64,000 nucleotides of DNA from NCBI RefSeq assembly GCF_011299095.1, contig NZ_CP049889.1, positions 699,501 through 763,500 of the forward strand, in the 5' to 3' direction. This document shows, piece by piece, positions 1 to 10,748 of the stretch (position 1 is its first letter; every line of letters begins with the position of its first letter). The translations under genes were made by a program, and so were the position numbers. The notes under the pieces were generated by a model. The model was not told the origin of the DNA, ran no database searches, and worked only from the letters and a program-made list of their open reading frames with translations. The stretch comes from Jeotgalibaca porci (GTDB lineage Bacteria > Bacillota > Bacilli > Lactobacillales > Aerococcaceae).

Positions 1-1270
<1,270 letters not shown>

Positions 1271-1286
1271 AAATCCATCTCCTTCA

Positions 1287-2156
1287 TTATTCAGACTCTG
1301 CTAGACGCAACATATACTGGCCATAGCCATTTTTCTTCAAAGGCTCAGCTAAAGCGATTAATTCTTCGCGCGTAATATAGCCCATGCGGTAAGCAATCTC
1401 TTCTAAACAGGCAACTTTTAGATTTTGACGTTTTTCAATTGTCTCAATAAATGTAGATGCTTCTAATAGCGATTCGTGTGTTCCTGTATCCAGCCAAGCA
1501 AAGCCACGTCCCATAATTTCAACCGCTAATTCGCCTTTTTCTAGGTATGCTTTATTGACATCGGTAATTTCTAGTTCACCACGTGGTGACGGCTCAATGC
1601 TTTTGGCGATTTTAACAACACTATTATCATAGAAATATAGCCCAGTAACCGCATAATTACTCTTTGGAACTTCAGGTTTTTCTTCAATTGAAACAGCTGT
1701 CATATCTTTATCAAACTCCACAACGCCAAAGCGTTCTGGATCATTAACATGATAACCAAAAACAGTTGCGCCTTGTTCTTTAGATGCTGCACGCTGCAAC
1801 ATCTTTGATAATCCGCTACCGTAATAAATATTATCGCCAAGAATCAAGCAGACAGAATCATCTCCGATAAAGTCTTCCCCAAGAATAAACGCCTGTGCCA
1901 GTCCATCTGGGCTTTCTTGAACTTTATATTCAATCTGAATACCTAGTTCACTTCCATCTCCTAATAATTGCTCAAAACGCGGTGTATCCGTAGGCGTTGA
2001 GATAATCAAAATTTCTTTTATTCCTGCCAACATCAATGTAGATAGTGGGTAGTAAATCATTGGCTTATCATAAATAGGCATCAGTTGTTTTGAAATTGCT
2101 TTTGTAAGAGGGTAAAGTCTTGTCCCACTTCCTCCTGCTAATATAATTCCTTTCAT
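1287..2156 (-). CDS. rfbA: glucose-1-phosphate thymidylyltransferase
   Basis: First enzyme of dTDP-rhamnose synthesis: joins dTTP and glucose-1-phosphate. The signature [11 protein letters not shown] near the N-terminus and the KPMIYYPLS stretch are seen, followed by the [11 protein letters not shown] and LGDNIYYG segments of RmlA. I start the gene at the ATG ending at 2156, giving 289 residues (normal length), because GGAGGA lies 7 nt upstream (2164-2169). The reading frame stays open to 2222, but the 22 additional residues would precede the nucleotide-binding strand and are not family-like. It is the first gene of an rfbACB unit, behind a terminator at 2318-2350. Confidence 0.95.
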   Translation of the reverse strand: MKGIILAGGSGTRLYPLTKAISKQLMPIYDKPMIYYPLSTLMLAGIKEILIISTPTDTPRFEQLLGDGSELGIQIEYKVQESPDGLAQAFILGEDFIGDDSVCLILGDNIYYGSGLSKMLQRAASKEQGATVFGYHVNDPERFGVVEFDKDMTAVSIEEKPEVPKSNYAVTGLYFYDNSVVKIAKSIEPSPRGELEITDVNKAYLEKGELAVEIMGRGFAWLDTGTHESLLEASTFIETIEKRQNLKVACLEEIAYRMGYITREELIALAEPLKKNGYGQYMLRLAESE

Positions 2157-2230
2157 TTTAAGATCCTCCATTTTATCTATTTTTTCTAAATACCTTGTTT
2201 CCTTCATCACGTATTCTAGCATATAAATAC

Positions 2231-2260
2231 ATTATCAGTCTTCTTTAATGTTAATATCAA
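2231..2260 (-). promoter_or_regulatory. possible promoter of rfbACB
   Basis: On the minus strand TTGATA (2255-2260) and GATAAT (2231-2236) are 18 bp apart, about 75 bp upstream of the rfbA start and just past the terminator of the upstream gene. The match is fair and this is a pattern call only. Confidence 0.35.
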
Positions 2261-2317
2261 ACTTTTTGAGATATATTTAGAAATTCTTATACTGCTAAGG
2301 CCATTTTGTATAGAAAA

Positions 2318-2350
2318 GCCAGATACCATTTTTTACTAATGGTATCTGGC
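2318..2350 (-). terminator. intrinsic terminator between the nucleotidyltransferase and rfbA
   Basis: A near-perfect hairpin with arms GCCAGATACC / GGTATCTGGC (extended by ATT/AAT) is followed on the minus strand by CTTTTCT. It lies just after the stop of the gene ending at 2363 and separates the uronate module from the rhamnose genes. Confidence 0.8.
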
Positions 2351-2362
2351 TCATATTTATTG

Positions 2363-3103
2363 TTATTTTCGATTCTCAAATATTTCTTTTACTGATTCGT
2401 AACTTTCGACGGTTCCAATATCATAGCGTTTCCCTTCAAACAAAAAGGCATGAACGGTTTGTTTATTAATCAAATAAGGAACAAAATGACCTGGCGCATC
2501 CGGATTATTTCCTTCTGCTAAATACTCTTGGAATAACGGCAATGTTTCTTTCTTATACAAATAGAATGCAGGCACACAGTAGCTCGAGCGTGGTTCAGGC
2601 GGTTTTTCTTCAAAGGACAACACCCTCTGTTTTCCATCAAGTTCGACTACACCGGCACGTTTTACTTGTGCTTCATTTTCTTCAATATAAGATGTAATAC
2701 AGTCTGTACCTACTTCATTAAAGTAACGCACGAAATCTGTCAGTTCGAAGTCAAAGAGATTATCTCCTGCCAGAATCATTAAGTCATCATCAACGTCTAA
2801 AGTCTCAATCACATACTGAATATCGCCGATAGCGCCTAAACGTGTTTCATTCGTTAGCGTTCCATCATTCACGACCGTTATTTTTTTCGAATAATTACTC
2901 GTTTCGTTCCATTCTGAAAAATGCCCGGAGAACTTGTCATTTGTGACAATGATAATCTCATCAACTTCTGAAACACGGTCAATTTTTTCAACGATGAAAT
3001 CAAGAATCGTCTTCCCCGCAACTTCAAGTAACGGTTTTGGCATGTTCTCCGTTAGAGGATACAAGCGTGTTGCATAACCTGCGGCTAAAATAATTGCTTT
3101 CAC
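2363..3103 (-). CDS. sugar-1-phosphate nucleotidyltransferase, probable UDP-uronate pyrophosphorylase
   Basis: A 246-residue nucleotidyltransferase with the AAGYATRLYPLTENMPKPL signature and the LAGDNLFDFE metal-binding region. It is shorter than RmlA and closer to GlmU/GalF-type small transferases. The start is a GTG (3101-3103) that overlaps the TGA stop of the upstream kinase by 4 nt, with GGAGGGG at 3112-3118 as ribosome site. This is tight translational coupling. Because it is coupled to a galacturonokinase-like kinase and follows a UDP-glucuronate 4-epimerase, I infer that it charges the kinase product, probably uronate-1-phosphate, with UTP. Substrate is inference; a hexose-1-phosphate or other NDP-sugar remains possible. 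Confidence 0.8.
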   Translation of the reverse strand: MKAIILAAGYATRLYPLTENMPKPLLEVAGKTILDFIVEKIDRVSEVDEIIIVTNDKFSGHFSEWNETSNYSKKITVVNDGTLTNETRLGAIGDIQYVIETLDVDDDLMILAGDNLFDFELTDFVRYFNEVGTDCITSYIEENEAQVKRAGVVELDGKQRVLSFEEKPPEPRSSYCVPAFYLYKKETLPLFQEYLAEGNNPDAPGHFVPYLINKQTVHAFLFEGKRYDIGTVESYESVKEIFENRK

Positions 3104-4305
3104 TCCTTCATCCCCTCCAAATCTTTAACTAAATGAGCGCCATCTGCTGTTTTACAAAAGTTAACTTCATATAAGTCTTTAATTTCAGGGTGACGAACCG
3201 GATAATTTGCATCAATCTTCGCTTTAATTTCTTCTTTGTAAGCTGGATCAATCAAACCGATCACTGCACCACGGTAACCCGCCCCACTTGGACGGGCACC
3301 ATAAACACCTTTACATTCCTTCAATAAATAGAAGATACTCTGCATTTCTGGTATCCCTGATTCATACTGGTAGAAGGAGCTTTCGCCTGATTCGAACATC
3401 AACTGCCCAAACTTCTCAATATCCCCTTCAGCCCACGCTTTGGCGCCATCTACCACACGTTTTTGTTCTGTATAGAAATGTGCTGCACGTTTGCGTAAGC
3501 GTTCAGGTAATTGATCCTTATAATCTTCATACACTTCAGTTGGAATGTTACGCAGTTTTACATTCTCTAAAGCGGGTGTAATCGGCATCCCACTTAAATC
3601 TTGAAGCAACCAGCCTCCAACACGTAACTCGTCCGTACGGTTGTTAAAGTCCGTACTGATTAACTGCTTAGAGATTCCTGAGTAAACCACTACAACTTCA
3701 AATTCAGGCATATCTGCGCCCTTTTGAATCATCTCGTGCTCGTTACTCAAACAATCCATCACCATCAACTGATTATCCATGCTCAAGACATTTGCAGACT
3801 GATCTAAAATTCCGTTTTTCAATCCGATAAATTGCGTTTCTACCCAGTGACTATATTGAATAATATCCATCTTAGAAACCTCAATGTCATTCGCATCACA
3901 CAACGCCATCAAATAAGCTGTTGTTACTGCGGCAGAAGAACTCAACCCACCAATAGGCAACTTCCCGCTCACAATCGCATTGATTCCTTTTTTCAAAACA
4001 TAATCTTGACGCAAGGCCATTACTGCACCACGGATATACGTTCCCCAGAAACCGGGAATATACTCTGCATCGTGCGTGATATGAAATAGTTCTTTATCAG
4101 GAAAATCCATACTTTGAATACGGACATACCCATCTTCTGTTGGTGAATAGATCATATCTACACTCGCATCTAAGGCCATACCAGATACGCGTCCGCCTTG
4201 GTGATCCGAGTGAGCACCAATTGGACAAATACGGAGTGGTGAGCGCACTGCACGTACGTCTTCGCCGTTATAGATTTCTTGGAATTTCATCATTAACTCT
4301 TGCAA
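3100..4305 (-). CDS. GHMP sugar kinase, galacturonokinase-like
   Basis: A 401-residue GHMP-family sugar-1-kinase. The N-terminal RSPLRICPIGAHSDHQGG box replaces the GEHTDYN of galactokinases. The ATP loop is GKLPIGGLSSSAAV, and GLKNGILDQSA follows. The combination of a GAH-DHQGG box with NGILDQSA is what I remember of plant galacturonokinase rather than galactokinase, so the likely reaction is D-galacturonate (or glucuronate) + ATP to the 1-phosphate. The stop overlaps the GTG of the downstream nucleotidyltransferase. Upstream, 15 bp away, is the UDP-glucuronate 4-epimerase. The family is clear; the substrate is inferred from the motif and the neighbours. Confidence 0.8.
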   Translation of the reverse strand: MQELMMKFQEIYNGEDVRAVRSPLRICPIGAHSDHQGGRVSGMALDASVDMIYSPTEDGYVRIQSMDFPDKELFHITHDAEYIPGFWGTYIRGAVMALRQDYVLKKGINAIVSGKLPIGGLSSSAAVTTAYLMALCDANDIEVSKMDIIQYSHWVETQFIGLKNGILDQSANVLSMDNQLMVMDCLSNEHEMIQKGADMPEFEVVVVYSGISKQLISTDFNNRTDELRVGGWLLQDLSGMPITPALENVKLRNIPTEVYEDYKDQLPERLRKRAAHFYTEQKRVVDGAKAWAEGDIEKFGQLMFESGESSFYQYESGIPEMQSIFYLLKECKGVYGARPSGAGYRGAVIGLIDPAYKEEIKAKIDANYPVRHPEIKDLYEVNFCKTADGAHLVKDLEGMKE

Positions 4306-4320
4306 CAGATTTGCCCCTTC

Positions 4321-5319
4321 CTATTTCTTATTGTAGTAGTCAACATACCAATCTGTAAATTTTTGTAAGCCGTCTTGAATAGACGTTTCGGGTTTGAAGC
4401 CAATTGCTGCTTGCAGTTTATCAGTAGAAGCATACGTAGCAGACACATCTCCTGGTTTGATTGGTTCGTAAATCTTTTCAAACTCAACTTCTCTACCTAA
4501 TGAGTTACTCAATGCTTTTTCAAGGCTTGTGATAAATACCATCAATTTTTCAGGATTATTGTTTCCGATATTAAAGACAGTATGGCCTTGATGTGGTTTC
4601 TCAATTAATTTACCAATACCTGTGACGATGTCATCAATGTAAGTGAAGTCACGATACAAGTCGTTATCAAAATCACCATTGTTAAAGATATGGATCGGCT
4701 CGTTGTTAAAGAATTTATCTGTGAATCCAAAGTAAGCCATATCTGGTCTTCCCATTGGTCCGTAAACAGTAAAGAAACGAAGTCCAGTAGCTGGAATTTT
4801 GTACAAATGGCTGTAGGTATGAGCCATTAATTCATTTGATTTCTTCGTTGCTGCATACAGTGATACTGGATTATCTACGAAATCTGTTTCTTCGAAAGGT
4901 ACCTTTTTATTAGAGCCATATACAGAACTCGATGAAGCATATAGTAAATGTTCCACTGGATAGTGGCGACAAGCTTCTAATATGTTGTGGAAGCCGATAA
5001 TATTACTTTGGATATAGGCATCTGGATTTTCGATTGAATAACGTACACCTGCTTGCGCAGCTAGGTTCACAACGATTTCGGGCTTATACTCCTTAAACAG
5101 ATTCTCTAAACCTTCTTTGTCAGTTAAGTCTAGTTTAACAAACGTAAATAACGCATTATCCTTCATTTTACTTAAGCGTTCTTCTTTTAAGCGAACATCA
5201 TAATAGTCATTTAGATTATCAATACCGATTACTTTGTGACCTTGGCTTGTTAGTTTTTTTGAGAGGTAGTAGCCTACAAAACCAGCTGCACCCGTTACTA
5301 AAATTGTTTTTTTATCCAT
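4321..5319 (-). CDS. UDP-glucuronate 4-epimerase-like short-chain dehydrogenase
   Basis: A 332-residue SDR epimerase with GAAGFVGYYL nucleotide binding, the NDYYDVRLKEERL segment after the first strand and YAATKKSNE as YxxxK active site, then FTVYGPMGRPDMA. The NDYYD segment and the GPMGRPDMA stretch are characteristic of UDP-glucuronate/UDP-galacturonate 4-epimerases (Cap1J/LpsL type). It would supply UDP-galacturonate for the EPS repeat unit. It is the first gene of the uronate module, separated from the upstream dehydratase by a terminator-like hairpin (5359-5392), and 15 bp before the kinase. Confidence 0.85.
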   Translation of the reverse strand: MDKKTILVTGAAGFVGYYLSKKLTSQGHKVIGIDNLNDYYDVRLKEERLSKMKDNALFTFVKLDLTDKEGLENLFKEYKPEIVVNLAAQAGVRYSIENPDAYIQSNIIGFHNILEACRHYPVEHLLYASSSSVYGSNKKVPFEETDFVDNPVSLYAATKKSNELMAHTYSHLYKIPATGLRFFTVYGPMGRPDMAYFGFTDKFFNNEPIHIFNNGDFDNDLYRDFTYIDDIVTGIGKLIEKPHQGHTVFNIGNNNPEKLMVFITSLEKALSNSLGREVEFEKIYEPIKPGDVSATYASTDKLQAAIGFKPETSIQDGLQKFTDWYVDYYNKK

Positions 5320-5358
5320 ATAATATTCTCCTTAGTTCCATTCATATTTCATCTATAG

Positions 5359-5392
5359 AAAAAGCTAGATTCAAATGAACCTAGCTTTTTTT
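5359..5392 (-). terminator. terminator downstream of the CapD-like dehydratase
   Basis: Inverted repeat AAAAAGCTAG / CTAGCTTTTT with a 12-nt loop, directly after the stop codon of the 5393-7207 gene. On the minus strand the stem is followed by TTTTTCTA. A T-run also exists on the other strand, so it may work both ways. Confidence 0.7.
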
Positions 5393-7207
5393 CTATTGGT
5401 GCGTATTCGCAAATTCCACAATTTCTTTGCGAATGATATTATCTGGCTGTTGTAAGAGCGACTCTACAAAAGATAACGTCTCATTCATGTCATACTTCGT
5501 ACTATTCCCAACGAATATTTTTTCATATACTTGATTTTCAGCTAATTGCCCCTCAGCTAATAACTCTTCATAGAGCTTCTCTCCTGGACGAATTCCTGTT
5601 TCGACCACTGCTATTTCGGATTCTGAATAACCAGATAACTTAATCATCTTCTTAGCTAAGTCTACAATTTTAACCGGTTCTCCCATATCAAGAATGAAAA
5701 TCTCACCACCTTTGGCAAGTGCTCCGGCTTGAATAACTAAACGACTGGCTTCAGGAATCGTCATGAAATAACGAATCATGCGGAAGTCGGTCACGGTAAT
5801 TGGTCCGCCATTCGCGATTTGTTCACGGAAGACAGGAATAACACTTCCACGACTTCCCAAAACATTCCCAAAACGTACGGCTGCGAATTTTGTATCTCCC
5901 GTTTCATTCAAAGAGGTAACAATCATCTCAGCAATCCGTTTTGTTGAACCCATCACGTTAGTAGGACGCACTGCTTTATCCGTAGAAATCATGACGAAAC
6001 TCTTGACGCCCACTGACTTCGCTGCTTCTGCAATATTCATCGAGCCATAAATATTGTTCTTAATCGATTCAGTCGGATTAAATTCCATCAAAGGGACATG
6101 CTTGTGAGCTGCGGCATGGTAGACTTGATCCGGCTTGAACTTCTCCATCACCTTGAACATACGCGCTCTGTCTTGGACATCCGCAATGACAGGAATAATT
6201 TCAATTGCGCGTCCATATAGGTTCTTTAACTCTTTATCAATTAGATAAACCGAGTTTTCTCCGTGTCCTAATAAAATTAGTTTAGCAGGTTCAAACTTTG
6301 CTACTTGACGACAGACTTCAGAGCCAATTGAACCTCCAGCTCCACTGACTAAAACAACTTTTCCATGTAAGTGTTCTGTAATAAGACTTCTATCCAGTTT
6401 AACCTCTTCGCGGCCTAATAAATCAACGACATCGATATCCCGGAAACGATTTACACTTAATTTCCCTTTTAGCACATCTTCAATACTCGGCATTTGGTTT
6501 ACTTTCACATCAACCTCAGCGCAATATTCCAGAATACGTTCTAAGTCTTCAGGAGAAGCTGAAGGAATCGCCACCGTTACTTGATCGATCTGCAATTCTT
6601 TAACTAACTCAGGAATATCTTCTTCTCCGCCTAATACGGGTATATCATTCAATCGAGACCCCAGTTTCCCTAAGTCACGATCCACAATCCCAACAATTTC
6701 AATTCCATCTGGATTGTTAATTAAGCTACTAACGAAAAGGTTACCCCCGTCTCCAGCCCCTACAATTAATGTCCGTATTTTGTCTTCTTTTTCAATCCCA
6801 CGAAAAAAACGACCATTTTTATATTCATGATAAAAACGCCAAATCACGCGTGACCCCGGTATTAAAAGTAAACTAAATACATACATTAAGAATATATAGC
6901 GGTAGCTGATTGAACGTATAAATAATAATACAACTAAACCAGATATACCAAATGAAATTGTCATTATACGCGTTGCGTTAAAGATCTCATAAATACTTGT
7001 ATAACGAACAATTCGCGAAAATAAATGGTGCTTCAGTCCCATTACGAGATACGATAAAATGGATATACCAATCATCACGTAATAAAAACTATTCACTGGA
7101 CGTATATACGCCTCTACTAAATAATGCGCCAAAAAAGCTGAAAATAGAATTGAAATTGAATCTACAAACATTAAAATAAATGATTTTTGCCCTCTTGTTA
7201 AGTCCAT
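5393..7207 (-). CDS. membrane-anchored nucleoside-diphosphate-sugar 4,6-dehydratase (CapD/WbpM/PglF family)
   Basis: 604 residues. Four hydrophobic membrane segments fill roughly residues 10-130. A first Rossmann domain follows (LIVGAGDGG), then the catalytic SDR domain with VSGAGGSIGSEVCRQ near residue 290. The active site reads STDKAVRPTNVMGSTKR: Met stands where classical SDRs have Tyr, as in the long SMK-type dehydratases (WbpM, PglF). These act on UDP-GlcNAc and give the 4-keto-6-deoxy sugar, a precursor of QuiNAc, FucNAc or diamino sugars. It is 18 bp downstream of the cpsB-like phosphatase, at the end of the regulatory block. UDP-GlcNAc as substrate is known for the family, not shown here. 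Confidence 0.9.
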   Translation of the reverse strand: MDLTRGQKSFILMFVDSISILFSAFLAHYLVEAYIRPVNSFYYVMIGISILSYLVMGLKHHLFSRIVRYTSIYEIFNATRIMTISFGISGLVVLLFIRSISYRYIFLMYVFSLLLIPGSRVIWRFYHEYKNGRFFRGIEKEDKIRTLIVGAGDGGNLFVSSLINNPDGIEIVGIVDRDLGKLGSRLNDIPVLGGEEDIPELVKELQIDQVTVAIPSASPEDLERILEYCAEVDVKVNQMPSIEDVLKGKLSVNRFRDIDVVDLLGREEVKLDRSLITEHLHGKVVLVSGAGGSIGSEVCRQVAKFEPAKLILLGHGENSVYLIDKELKNLYGRAIEIIPVIADVQDRARMFKVMEKFKPDQVYHAAAHKHVPLMEFNPTESIKNNIYGSMNIAEAAKSVGVKSFVMISTDKAVRPTNVMGSTKRIAEMIVTSLNETGDTKFAAVRFGNVLGSRGSVIPVFREQIANGGPITVTDFRMIRYFMTIPEASRLVIQAGALAKGGEIFILDMGEPVKIVDLAKKMIKLSGYSESEIAVVETGIRPGEKLYEELLAEGQLAENQVYEKIFVGNSTKYDMNETLSFVESLLQQPDNIIRKEIVEFANTHQ

Positions 7208-7225
7208 TCCACCTCTACTCCTTAC

Positions 7226-8005
7226 CTAAAATAAACCAAAAAATCTTTTCTTATTACGTATTTCAGTTGGTGGATCTACTATCAACTGATCTCCATTGAT
7301 AATATCTTTGGCATTTTTCTGAAACAATGCTGCTTTATCCTTACCGAATTCTTTTGTCATCTTCTCGAACGCTTCTTTCATGTGAAAAGCACGCCCTCGT
7401 GTATTATGTGCATCAGAAGCAAGGACATGGACCAAGTTTGCTTCAATTAATTGGCTGCTTAACTTCGCAATATCTTTCCCAAAAACACCCATATAACTGC
7501 TGGCAGTCACTTGGGCTAATGCACCCTTTTCAACAAAGTCCAAAAGAAGAGTTGGGTCCTCAATAATAGCTTGATTTCTCTCTGGGTGGACAATTACTGG
7601 AATAATTCCCTCTTGCATCAATTGAAAAAAAAGCGATTCGGCATAATGCGGAATCGACATTGTTGGAAATTCAATCAAAAGATAGTGTTTCTGTTCATCA
7701 ACAAAGACGATCTCATCTTTTTGAATCCCTTCCAATACTTCACCATGTAGACGAACTTCTTGTCCTGGAAATACAGTTAAGTTAATATTTCTGTTATCTA
7801 GTTCCATTTGAAGCTGCTCGACGTGTTGAAATATATCTTTTTTATAATTTTCAAACTTTCCATTCTTATGATGCGGTGTTGCTAGGATATGAGTGATTCC
7901 TTCAGCAACAGCAAGTTCTGCCATTGCCAAAGAATCCTCTAAAGAGCGCGCACCGTCATCAATTCCAAATAAAATGTGAGAATGGATATCAATCATTTTA
8001 CTCAC
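7226..8005 (-). CDS. cpsB: PHP-type tyrosine-protein phosphatase of the EPS phosphoregulatory system
   Basis: 259-residue CpsB/Wzh-type manganese-dependent phosphatase. The PHP metal motif DIHSHILFGIDDGA is at the N-terminus, followed by ILATPHH and later VIVHPERN and SDAHN, which supply the metal ligands. In characterised loci it removes phosphate from the tyrosine tail of the CpsD kinase and so sets chain length or polymerisation. Its start overlaps the kinase stop by 4 nt (ATGA at 8002-8005), which implies coupled translation. Confidence 0.93.
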   Translation of the reverse strand: MSKMIDIHSHILFGIDDGARSLEDSLAMAELAVAEGITHILATPHHKNGKFENYKKDIFQHVEQLQMELDNRNINLTVFPGQEVRLHGEVLEGIQKDEIVFVDEQKHYLLIEFPTMSIPHYAESLFFQLMQEGIIPVIVHPERNQAIIEDPTLLLDFVEKGALAQVTASSYMGVFGKDIAKLSSQLIEANLVHVLASDAHNTRGRAFHMKEAFEKMTKEFGKDKAALFQKNAKDIINGDQLIVDPPTEIRNKKRFFGLF

Positions 8006-8739
8006 TCCTCGTCCGTATAACCATAGCCGTAATAAGAATAAGAGCGATCTGACTTCTTCTCAGCTCCATTAAATACAACACCCAAGACATTCGCTTGTAC
8101 CATATCTAGTAATTCTTTAGCATGTCTGACATCTTCTGTATGTGCGATATTGCGACGAACAACAAAAACGACACCATCAGTCTTTGTTGCCATAATTTGT
8201 GCATCTGTTACAGACACAACAGGTGGCATATCGAACAATACCAAGTCATATTTTTCTTCTAGTTCTTTAATTACTTCATTCATTCGATTGGAATTCAACA
8301 GTTCAGATGGATTAGGCGGCACAGGGCCACTTGATATAATATCTAAATCAGCATCTTCAACGTACTGAGCAACATCTTCAACTCTAATATCTCTTGATGT
8401 AATTAAGGTGCTCAAACCAACGCTATTTTGAGTATTGAAGGTCTTCGAAACTGTTGGTTTACGCATATCAGCGTCAATTAAGACTACTTTTTTTCCTTGA
8501 TCTGCAAACACAGCTGCTATATTAGCTGCAGTTGTAGACTTTCCTTCGTAAGGTCCAGAAGAAGTAAATATAATCGTTTTTAAGTCTTTATCTATCATCG
8601 AGAATTGAATATTCGTTCGAATCGTACGAAACTGTTCGGCTACCACAGAATTGGGTTTCGTTACTGTAATTAGAGTCGTTCCCTGTTTTTGTAGTTTATC
8701 CATCTGTTTGATTTTCTTTTTCTTACTCTTTTTAAACAT
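8002..8739 (-). CDS. cpsD: bacterial tyrosine kinase (BY-kinase) for EPS synthesis
   Basis: 245-residue cytoplasmic ATPase/tyrosine kinase. Walker A is SSGPYEGKSTTAAN, the BY-kinase Walker A' is VLIDADMRKPT, and Walker B is LVLFDMPPV. The C-terminus ends in a tyrosine cluster (YSYYGYGYTDEE), the autophosphorylation tail. It lacks its own membrane domain; the CpsC-like protein, encoded 10 bp upstream, provides the activating transmembrane part, as usual in Gram-positive bacteria. It forms a control circuit with the downstream phosphatase. Confidence 0.95.
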   Translation of the reverse strand: MFKKSKKKKIKQMDKLQKQGTTLITVTKPNSVVAEQFRTIRTNIQFSMIDKDLKTIIFTSSGPYEGKSTTAANIAAVFADQGKKVVLIDADMRKPTVSKTFNTQNSVGLSTLITSRDIRVEDVAQYVEDADLDIISSGPVPPNPSELLNSNRMNEVIKELEEKYDLVLFDMPPVVSVTDAQIMATKTDGVVFVVRRNIAHTEDVRHAKELLDMVQANVLGVVFNGAEKKSDRSYSYYGYGYTDEE

Positions 8740-8749
8740 GTTACTCCTC

Positions 8750-9496
8750 CTACACTCTTCTTCTTGATAACGAAGGAGATGTTTTAGGCGTTCTCACTCT
8801 TTTATCAATTCTAGTTGATTTCACTTCATCCATGGTCATTTCTAGAATAGACCCTAGGTTTGTCCACCCTAAATCTTCAATGATTTTGGTGTCTTTGACA
8901 CGCTTATCCATAAACTCAAGTAGAAACGCTAGCCCAACTCCAATCATTAGCCCTAGAATAAGTCCAACAATCAAATTCAGTATAGTATTTGGAGATACTG
9001 GTTTCATATTAGGTGTCGCTTCTGATAGAATGGTGACCGATTCAACTTCTAAAATGTCCCCAATTTTCGTTTGAAATGATTGTGCAGTAGCATTCGCTAG
9101 TTCACTGGCTGTATAAGGACTAGCATCATTTATACTAATTCCAAAAACAAGAGAGCTAGTTTCTGTTTGGACACTAATTTTATTACGTAACTCTTCTAGA
9201 CTTAACTCTGATCCTGTTGAATTTATAACATCTTCTAATATAATTGGTTCTTTTATAATACTTTGATAAGTGTTAATCAAATTTAAATTTGTTTGGATAT
9301 CTGTATTCGTAATCGACTGACTTGTATTCTGAGTTTGATTTACCACAATTTTTGACGTTGATTCGTATTGCGGTGTTACAAAAAAGAATGTATAAGCAGC
9401 AGCAAGAACAAGACCCGCTAAACTCCAAGTAATTATCTTACCTATGTGTCTCTTAAGTATAGCGAATAATTCGCCTAATGATATTTCTTCTCCCAT
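8750..9496 (-). CDS. cpsC: polysaccharide chain-length regulator / kinase adaptor (Wzz domain)
   Basis: 248-residue membrane protein. It has a Wzz-type N-terminal region with one membrane segment at about residues 17-38 ending in FFVTPQYES, an extracellular middle part, and a second membrane segment at about 172-195 after a PVSPN proline motif. The short cytoplasmic tail is rich in Arg, Lys and Ser and is where the kinase docks in related systems. First gene of the cpsC-cpsD-cpsB-capD block; no LytR/CpsA regulator precedes it. Instead, a decayed IS4-like element lies upstream. Confidence 0.9.
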   Translation of the reverse strand: MGEEISLGELFAILKRHIGKIITWSLAGLVLAAAYTFFFVTPQYESTSKIVVNQTQNTSQSITNTDIQTNLNLINTYQSIIKEPIILEDVINSTGSELSLEELRNKISVQTETSSLVFGISINDASPYTASELANATAQSFQTKIGDILEVESVTILSEATPNMKPVSPNTILNLIVGLILGLMIGVGLAFLLEFMDKRVKDTKIIEDLGWTNLGSILEMTMDEVKSTRIDKRVRTPKTSPSLSRRRV

Positions 9497-9645
9497 CGTT
9501 GCCTCCTGATTTTTTGTAAATACTTTTGAAATTTTTGCTAAATTTCATTTTATTTTCCTTTACTATTGTACTATAGTAGCCTGCATAAATCTATATACCT
9601 TATTTTTGAATTTGCCTAAAATTTTATGACAACACTGTATATACC

Positions 9646-9694
9646 AAAAGCTCGAAGAATTCACATGTGGAAAACATTGAGTCCTCGAGCTTTT
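9646..9694. other. hairpin in the 303-bp gap between cpsC and the IS4 remnant
   Basis: The 9497-9799 stretch has no gene. It contains an inverted repeat AAAAGCTCGA (9646-9655) / TCGAGCTTTT (9685-9694). On the plus strand it ends in a short T-run, so it could be the hairpin that often shields an IS transposase from outside transcription, or a leader structure for cpsC on the other strand. A weak minus-strand -10 (TACAAT, about 9573-9578) is the only promoter-like sequence I see ahead of cpsC. Confidence 0.4.
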
Positions 9695-9799
9695 CGATTG
9701 TCCACAGAAAAAATATATGGACAAAATGAATCCTGTTGCATGTTCTAATTGATTTACGACAAAACAAAAAAACAGAACAGGAACTGAGGTTATTTTAAC

Positions 9800-10748
9800 A
9801 TGAATTCTACAGAAATCTACCAAACAAACGAATTTAAATCGTGTCCATCAGAACCATTTAAATACCGCTAAAACAGCAATTCCAGATGCCCCTTTAATTA
9901 TTGTGGACGAATCCGATATTATTAAGCCGTATGCCGAGAAAAAGGAACACTTGAGCCTCGTGCGGGATGGCTCCAAAAACGTCATTGAAAAAGGGTATAC
10001 CACGATAAATTTCTCGATGGCTAGCCCTAAAACGAAGCACCCGATTCCGCTATACAATCATATCTATTCTTCTCGGGAAGAACATTTCCAAAATCAGAAT
10101 TTTGAAATAGTCAAAGGTTTTGACGCCTTCCATTCATTTCTGGGGGAAAAGAATGCCACTTTCGTCATGGTCCGCGGGTATGACAATAACGCGATGTTCC
10201 AGTATGTTCAAGACATCGGCCATTTCTTCGTGACCCGCTTGATTGATACGCGTTACCTGATCCACAGAAACCAGCGGATAAAAGTGCCCGACCTAGCGAA
10301 ACGCCGGAAAGGAAAAATCAATTTTGAAACCGAAATCCAGGGCAAGATATATAACTTGAAGGTTAGCCATATCAAGGTCGAACTGCCCATACCAAAAGAC
10401 ACGCCCCTCAATATGGTCGTTGGCTATGGTGCAAAACCAATGAAGCTGTTAACCAACCATGCCATCAAAGGCAAAGAAGATGTGCCTCGCATCCTAAAAG
10501 GCTATATCACTCGTTGGCGAATTGAGGAACTTTTCCGTGTTCAAAAAGAAGAATTCAAACTGGAGAAAAACACTTGCCATACACAAGTCGTCTTGGCACG
10601 TGCCCGCTCTTCAAGTGCGTTGGCAAAAATAAAATTTTATCTTTATCGGTTCATACGAAGGGTTAGCAAGATTCTTTCTTTTGATACCTTAGGTATTAAG
10701 CACTTCCATCGGATTGAACAGCGATCCAGTCAACTATCTTTATGCTAA
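9800..10748 (+). pseudogene. IS4-family transposase remnant, truncated and frameshifted
   Basis: A short N-terminal piece starts at the ATG 9800-9802 (MNSTEIYQTNEFKS) and stops at 9869-9871. The remainder of the protein is then read in another frame from 9873. That part has the first catalytic Asp in LIIVDESDIIKP, the VRGYDNN region and a perfect Y-(2)-R-(3)-E-(6)-K signature (YITRWRIEELFRVQK) of IS4-type DDE transposases. About 100 residues expected between the two pieces are missing, so an internal deletion has destroyed the gene. It is antisense to the EPS genes and lies between the acetyltransferase and cpsC. Confidence 0.85.

Noticed and set aside
2157-2222. Longer N-terminus for rfbA
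   Set aside because: The 22 extra residues are unlike the family, and a strong ribosome site precedes the inner ATG.
3288-4358. Plus-strand frames over the kinase gene
   Set aside because: They are antisense to a well-supported GHMP kinase and have no ribosome sites or domain features.
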